In this document: positions 60,230 through 64,000 of the stretch, piece by piece
Position numbering within the stretch: position 1 is the stretch's first letter
How the letters are laid out: every line of letters starts with the position of its first letter
Notes under the pieces: model-generated
Seen by the model: only the letters and a program-made list of their open reading frames with translations
Database searches by the model: none
Told to the model about the DNA's origin: nothing
Program-made: the position numbers and the translations under genes
Assembly (NCBI GenBank): GCA_000403475.2
Contig: KE159796.1
Span: 127,570 to 191,569, forward strand
Direction: 5' to 3'
Source: Lachnospiraceae bacterium MD308
GTDB taxonomy: Bacteria; Bacillota; Clostridia; Lachnospirales; Lachnospiraceae
DNA: 64,000 nucleotides

Positions 60230-60809
60230 GGTAATCAGGGATTTGATGCCCTTATATCTGGATGAATGCTGCAGCGAGGGCAGCAGGGAGCTTGTGGAGG
60301 AGCATTTGAAAGAATGCGATTCCTGCCGAAAGATGGCGGAGCAGATGCGTAAGGAGCTTATTGTCGGAACAGAGGAAAAACAGGAGAATCTCCGGGAGGA
60401 AGAGCTTTTGCAGACCGGCAAGGAAGTAATAAGAACCGAGATCAGGGAAGATTATCTGGAACATATCATCTGGATGGACATTCCTCTCAATATATTGCTG
60501 ACTATATTTAGCATTGGCACATTTTCGGAATGGGATGCGGTGAACAATATAGCGTATTCCCTGGAGCCGTACAACAGGATGTCCTGGGGGCCGGAGCTTT
60601 TAATGAACATGTATGGGTGCGTGGGAACGCCCTTTATGCTGGGGATGGCGCTTTACGGGATCATCGGGGAGATCTGGTATCTTCTGAATGCCAGGAAAAA
60701 GCGTGAGACGGCAATCCTGACATGTGTTGCGATACAGTCTGTGCTTTTTAAGGCGACGATGTTTATCACCTTTGCCCTTGTGGGAATCTGCCTTATTTTT
60801 GAACAGTGA
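60219..60809 (+). CDS. Zinc-finger anti-sigma factor, membrane protein
   Basis: Binds and silences the upstream sigma factor. The N-terminal zf-HC2/ZAS motif is H29-x3-C33-x2-C36 (EEHLKECDSC), after the opening CEVIRDLMPLYLDE. Three or four hydrophobic helices occupy residues ~85-190. Length 196 aa. GGGGCGGAAAGG precedes the ATG, inside the sigma gene. The permease gene follows after 43 nt. Confidence 0.9.
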   Translation: MKCEVIRDLMPLYLDECCSEGSRELVEEHLKECDSCRKMAEQMRKELIVGTEEKQENLREEELLQTGKEVIRTEIREDYLEHIIWMDIPLNILLTIFSIGTFSEWDAVNNIAYSLEPYNRMSWGPELLMNMYGCVGTPFMLGMALYGIIGEIWYLLNARKKRETAILTCVAIQSVLFKATMFITFALVGICLIFEQ

Positions 60810-60852
60810 GGGTATCTTGCGGAAAGCAGGGTCAGGAAGGAGTGGAACGGGC

Positions 60853-63528
60853 ATGAAAAAAGAAAAAATCTCTCTCGGTCAGAAAATATTTTCCTGTACG
60901 GTTTATTTGCTCAGTATTTTTCTGACGTTTTTCCCCTGGATCGCGGTCGGGGGCAAGCGGTACCATATTTTTGAGGTGGCGGTGGCGCTGAAAAGGACGG
61001 GGCTTAAAGAGCTGGCTGTGGACGACAGTCTTTTTGCCTCCAATATGGCTGCGCTCAAGGCAGGGATCTGGGCGGAGTGCGGGCTGTTTTTTTTGCTCTG
61101 CGTTTTTGCTGTGCTGCATATGGCGGCGGTGCTCCGGGATAAAAGGCGCCTGTGGAATGTGTTCGCGCTGCTTACGTCCGTGGCGCTCAGTATGTGGAAT
61201 ACGAGCGGCGACACTGTTTCGGCTCTCAATTCCGGGAATACCTTGATGTGGTGTTTCCCGACAGTGTTTATCCTTTTGTGCGGGGTGGAATTTATCGCCG
61301 GGAAGGCGATGGAGCAGTGGAAGGAGATGAAACAGGAGTCCGCAGCGCTCCGGGCGAAGGAAAAAGCGCAGAAGGAAGAAGAAAGAGAACGGCTGGCTTT
61401 TGAGGGCAGGTACAATCCGCTGTTTTATCAGTTTTTGTGGAAGAATCTAAAAAAGACGTGGCGGGATTATGTGCTGCTTGTATTTTGCAGCAGCCTTGTG
61501 TTCTTCTTTATCGTGGTCGGGTTTGGCATGCGCTCGCTCCTTAAAGAGGAGAATAATATCGAGGGCATCGTGCAGGTGATGGGGAGCCTTGGCAGCATCC
61601 TTTTGAATGTCATGTTTCCTCTGGCGGTTGTGTCTGTGATCATGATCATCATTCTGTCGTTTTATTATCTGAGGTGCCGCGCGAAAAACTATGGGATTTT
61701 TCTGACTTTGGGGATGAGAAAGCGGACGCTGCAGTTTTTTGTTGCGCTGGAGTTTTTGTCAGTCCTTGGGTTTACGGTGCTTATCGGGGGGATTTTTGGC
61801 GCGCTGGCGCTGCATGTTTTTACATGGAAGTCAAAGCTTTTATTGGGCGTAGAGCTTAGGATGGGGGCTTTTGGGGCACTCCCGTATGTGCAGGCGTTCC
61901 TTGCCCTGCTTGTTTTGTATCTTGTGGCGTTTATGGCAGCGCGGGATATCTTTGTGTCTTTCCGCCTTGGAAGTTCCGTTGACCTGCAGTCTGTCAAAGA
62001 AAAAATGCCGGCAAGGCATAGAAAAATCTTTTTAGGCGCGGGCGTCGGGCTTATGCTTTACAGCATGTTCGAGTACCGCCAGTTAAGGAATTTTGAGAAA
62101 CCTTTGCTGCTGTTTTTGTTTTTTATAGGGCTTTACTTGTCGTTCCGGTACGGCATTGCGGAATATCTGCTGAGGGAAAGGAGGGCGCCGTCCTATCTTC
62201 GCAGGCTGATGATGCATAACCAGCTTTTCCATAAGTCGAAGACGAATGCGGTATATGTTACGGCAATGTCCGTCCTTTTGTTCTGCGCGCTGTTTTATTT
62301 CCCTTTCCAGTTTATATCTGTGCTGATTGCGGAGGACGAGGATACGCTGTACCCTTACGATATCGTCTGCATGGCGAATGAGGAGGACAGGGATATCTTC
62401 GGGAAACTTAATGAGGAGTACGGGGCAGAGGTTGAGAGCTATCCCATGGTGCGTGTGGCAAATCTGGATTCGACGGAGAAAGTAGAAGGCGTGATGGAAC
62501 CGGCTCCGCCCCAGGGGCAGCAGATCGGCATCTCGGAGAGTACATACCGGGCGCTGAAAAAGAGGGCGGACAGTACATGGGAAGAGGAGCCCGCCGGGCT
62601 GGACAGCGCGGGAGAGAAGGTGTATATCGTGCACCAGCAGGATAAGTCGGTCAAAGCCCAGCCGGTGGACTACTGGCTGTCGAGAAAGAAACCGGCCCTC
62701 CATGTGGGCGTGCCTGTTTATGGAGGCGTAGCCCCGAATGTTGCGTGCAGGGGCGAAAATCCGGTGTACAGTTTTAAAGAGATAGAGGGGGAGGAAATCG
62801 GGAGTCTTGTAGGAGTGTTCGGACAGGGGAAGTGGGATAACCTGATCGTATTTTCAGACGAGTATTTTGAGACGGCCCAGGATTTGTGGAAAGTCACAGA
62901 CCCCTATACCGGCAATTATATGTCGGAGGAAGAGGTGGGAGAACGTGGATATTCGGAGGAAGACTTACCGCAGGGACCCAGCGAGCTTGTATTGGTCCGG
63001 GCGGATGAGAGGGAGCTGCCCGGGATTGAGAAAGAGCTTGATGTGTTCCGGGAGAGGCATGCCGGGGATGAGAGATACAATAAGGCGGTGCAGAGCTGCT
63101 ATATCAAGAAGAACGCGGTGCAGAAACTCCGGACGGAGAGGATTATGAAGAGCGTGATGAACGGGCTTATGTTTTTCTTGTTTGTGCTGATCTATTTTGT
63201 GCTTTTGATCGTTAAAGTCCTGATGGAGAGGGAGTCTGTCCTTAGAAGGTCGGAGTTCTTAATGTGCATGGGGATGAGGGAGAAGGACAGGAAACGGCTG
63301 ATCCGTTCAGAGCTGTTCCGGTATTTTTATGTCCTGCCAGGGCTGACGGCAGCGGCAGGAGCGGCTGTCTTTACGGTACTTGTCTTTCAGGCAAGGCAGT
63401 ATCAGGCGGAGGATATGGTGAGGTATCTCCGGCTTGTGCTGCCGCTGTGGGCGGCCTGCCTGGCTGTCACGGGAGGATGCGTGGGAGCAGGGCTTTTAGG
63501 GTATGCGAGAAGGGTGGAGAGAGGATGA
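60853..63528 (+). CDS. FtsX-like ABC transporter permease with extra N-terminal helices
   Basis: A membrane protein of 891 residues. About four helices in residues 10-170 precede a charged coiled segment (KAQKEEERERLAFEG), then a BceB/FtsX-type permease: LVFFFIVVGFGMRSLLK, the FtsX core ~265-400 (FLTLGMRKRTLQFF), a large extracytoplasmic domain (~520-760) and three C-terminal helices with the second core MCMGMREKDRKRL. BceB-like proteins detect or export cell-wall antibiotics with an ATPase, but none lies here. ATG 60853 has AAGGAG upstream; the frame's first ATG is inside the anti-sigma gene. Confidence 0.85.
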   Translation: MKKEKISLGQKIFSCTVYLLSIFLTFFPWIAVGGKRYHIFEVAVALKRTGLKELAVDDSLFASNMAALKAGIWAECGLFFLLCVFAVLHMAAVLRDKRRLWNVFALLTSVALSMWNTSGDTVSALNSGNTLMWCFPTVFILLCGVEFIAGKAMEQWKEMKQESAALRAKEKAQKEEERERLAFEGRYNPLFYQFLWKNLKKTWRDYVLLVFCSSLVFFFIVVGFGMRSLLKEENNIEGIVQVMGSLGSILLNVMFPLAVVSVIMIIILSFYYLRCRAKNYGIFLTLGMRKRTLQFFVALEFLSVLGFTVLIGGIFGALALHVFTWKSKLLLGVELRMGAFGALPYVQAFLALLVLYLVAFMAARDIFVSFRLGSSVDLQSVKEKMPARHRKIFLGAGVGLMLYSMFEYRQLRNFEKPLLLFLFFIGLYLSFRYGIAEYLLRERRAPSYLRRLMMHNQLFHKSKTNAVYVTAMSVLLFCALFYFPFQFISVLIAEDEDTLYPYDIVCMANEEDRDIFGKLNEEYGAEVESYPMVRVANLDSTEKVEGVMEPAPPQGQQIGISESTYRALKKRADSTWEEEPAGLDSAGEKVYIVHQQDKSVKAQPVDYWLSRKKPALHVGVPVYGGVAPNVACRGENPVYSFKEIEGEEIGSLVGVFGQGKWDNLIVFSDEYFETAQDLWKVTDPYTGNYMSEEEVGERGYSEEDLPQGPSELVLVRADERELPGIEKELDVFRERHAGDERYNKAVQSCYIKKNAVQKLRTERIMKSVMNGLMFFLFVLIYFVLLIVKVLMERESVLRRSEFLMCMGMREKDRKRLIRSELFRYFYVLPGLTAAAGAAVFTVLVFQARQYQAEDMVRYLRLVLPLWAACLAVTGGCVGAGLLGYARRVERG

Positions 63529-63581
63529 GAGGAGACAGAGGCATACTGCTATACTGGTATTGGAAGTTGTTTTATTTTTAG
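63525..63581 (+). CDS. 18-residue frame overlapping the permease stop; possible gene stump
   Basis: ATG 63525 overlaps the permease stop (ATGA) and has a GAGAGAGGATG context. It encodes MRGDRGILLYWYWKLFYF, hydrophobic and aromatic, before TAG. It looks like the beginning of a coupled membrane-protein gene cut off by the convergent kinase gene. It may also be chance. Confidence 0.25.
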   Translation: MRGDRGILLYWYWKLFYF

Positions 63582-64000
63582 CAATACCGATACTTTGAAA
63601 ATTTGGTTCTGATATTCAAATTTTGACAATCCGCTGTATTGGTCAATGATATTAAGGACGGAGGAGATGCCTATTCCCTTTCGTCCTTTTTTCTTGGAGG
63701 AAATGAAGGTGCTTCCGGATCTCTGGATTTCTCCTTCATAGCTGTTTTCAATGATGATTACGAGGAGAGAGTTGGTTGTCGCTGATATTTTTACATTGAT
63801 AAAACTGTCTTTGCCGTTCATTCGTGCGCAGGCTTCGGTGGCATTTTCTAAGAGATTTGAGACTATAGCGCACAGATCCATATCTGGAAGGAGAGACTCT
63901 TTGGGCAGGGATACAGAGATATCAAAGGAGGAGCCATTTTTTTCTGACAGCTCTTTGTAGTACCCGATAATAGAGTTTAAGGCGAGATTTTCGCAGTAGA
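63549..64000 (-). CDS. GHKL-domain sensor histidine kinase, N-terminal part outside window
   Basis: C-terminal ATPase domain of an AgrC-like histidine kinase; the frame is open to the window edge. The dimerisation-proximal helix YYKELSEKN, the N-box VSNLLENATEACARM, then the G-box region KKGRKGIGISSVLNII are present. The sensor and His-containing part would lie at higher coordinates beyond 64000. Quorum-sensing or peptide-responsive systems are typical of this group. Its 3' end meets the permease operon with no gap. Confidence 0.88.
   Translation of the reverse strand, partial: YCENLALNSIIGYYKELSEKNGSSFDISVSLPKESLLPDMDLCAIVSNLLENATEACARMNGKDSFINVKISATTNSLLVIIIENSYEGEIQRSGSTFISSKKKGRKGIGISSVLNIIDQYSGLSKFEYQNQIFKVSVLLKIKQLPIPV

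Overview
This window looks like chromosomal DNA of an anaerobic, endospore-forming Firmicute of the Lachnospiraceae type (Clostridia cluster XIVa). The reasons are an intact spoIVA directly behind gpsA, an O2-reducing flavodiiron protein carrying its own flavin reductase and rubredoxin domains, a CBS-domain Mn-dependent pyrophosphatase, the TIGR03916/TIGR03915-type repair pair, Gram-positive Shine-Dalgarno sites and near-consensus sigma-A promoters. The family assignment is inference from gene content; the genus cannot be fixed by eye.

Layout. 0-1 kb: 3' part of an IS4-type transposase abutting prs. 1-8.3 kb: housekeeping and sporulation block (prs; radical SAM DUF512 protein, der, plsY, gpsA, spoIVA). 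8.3-12.1 kb: GtrA-like protein, ilvE, and a YtrA-type GntR/ABC operon under a 20-bp perfect inverted repeat. 12.3-12.9 kb: HicA/HicB toxin-antitoxin pair. 12.9-18.1 kb: TetR regulator divergent from an MMPL transporter and a secreted Leu-Gly heptad-repeat protein, with four phased palindromes between them. 18.2-29.9 kb: metabolic and stress genes (methyltransferase, hslO, nadE, S1 protein, pyrophosphatase, flavin reductase, MATE pump, polysaccharide deacetylase, rarA, GNAT). 30-31.8 kb: glgB.

31.9-37.3 kb is the most system-like stretch: a TetR regulator, a radical SAM DNA-repair protein overlapping its TIGR03915 partner, and an XPD/DinG-type helicase with an N-terminal Cas4-like nuclease domain. 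The promoter of the repair pair has an inverted repeat of LexA-like boxes around its -10. 37.3-38.1 kb: a GntR gene followed by a small ORF that appears to be a deletion fusion of an ABC ATPase start and an ABC permease end. 38.3-46.2 kb: flavodiiron protein, VanZ-like protein, nfo, argS, an AlaX-type editing protein and a 2-hydroxyacid dehydrogenase-like protein.

46.3-56.7 kb is an AT-richer accessory island of secreted, lysine-rich surface proteins (GH25 lysozyme; Big_2 proteins; PPC-like protein; CHAP/ricin/Big_2 hydrolase; BspA-like lipoprotein). An XRE regulator and a 51-residue ORF face each other across phased direct repeats inside it. 56.9-64 kb: alaS, then an ECF sigma factor / zinc-finger anti-sigma / FtsX-like permease operon that ends abruptly against a convergent GHKL histidine kinase running off the window. 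No rRNA, tRNA or CRISPR array was recognised.
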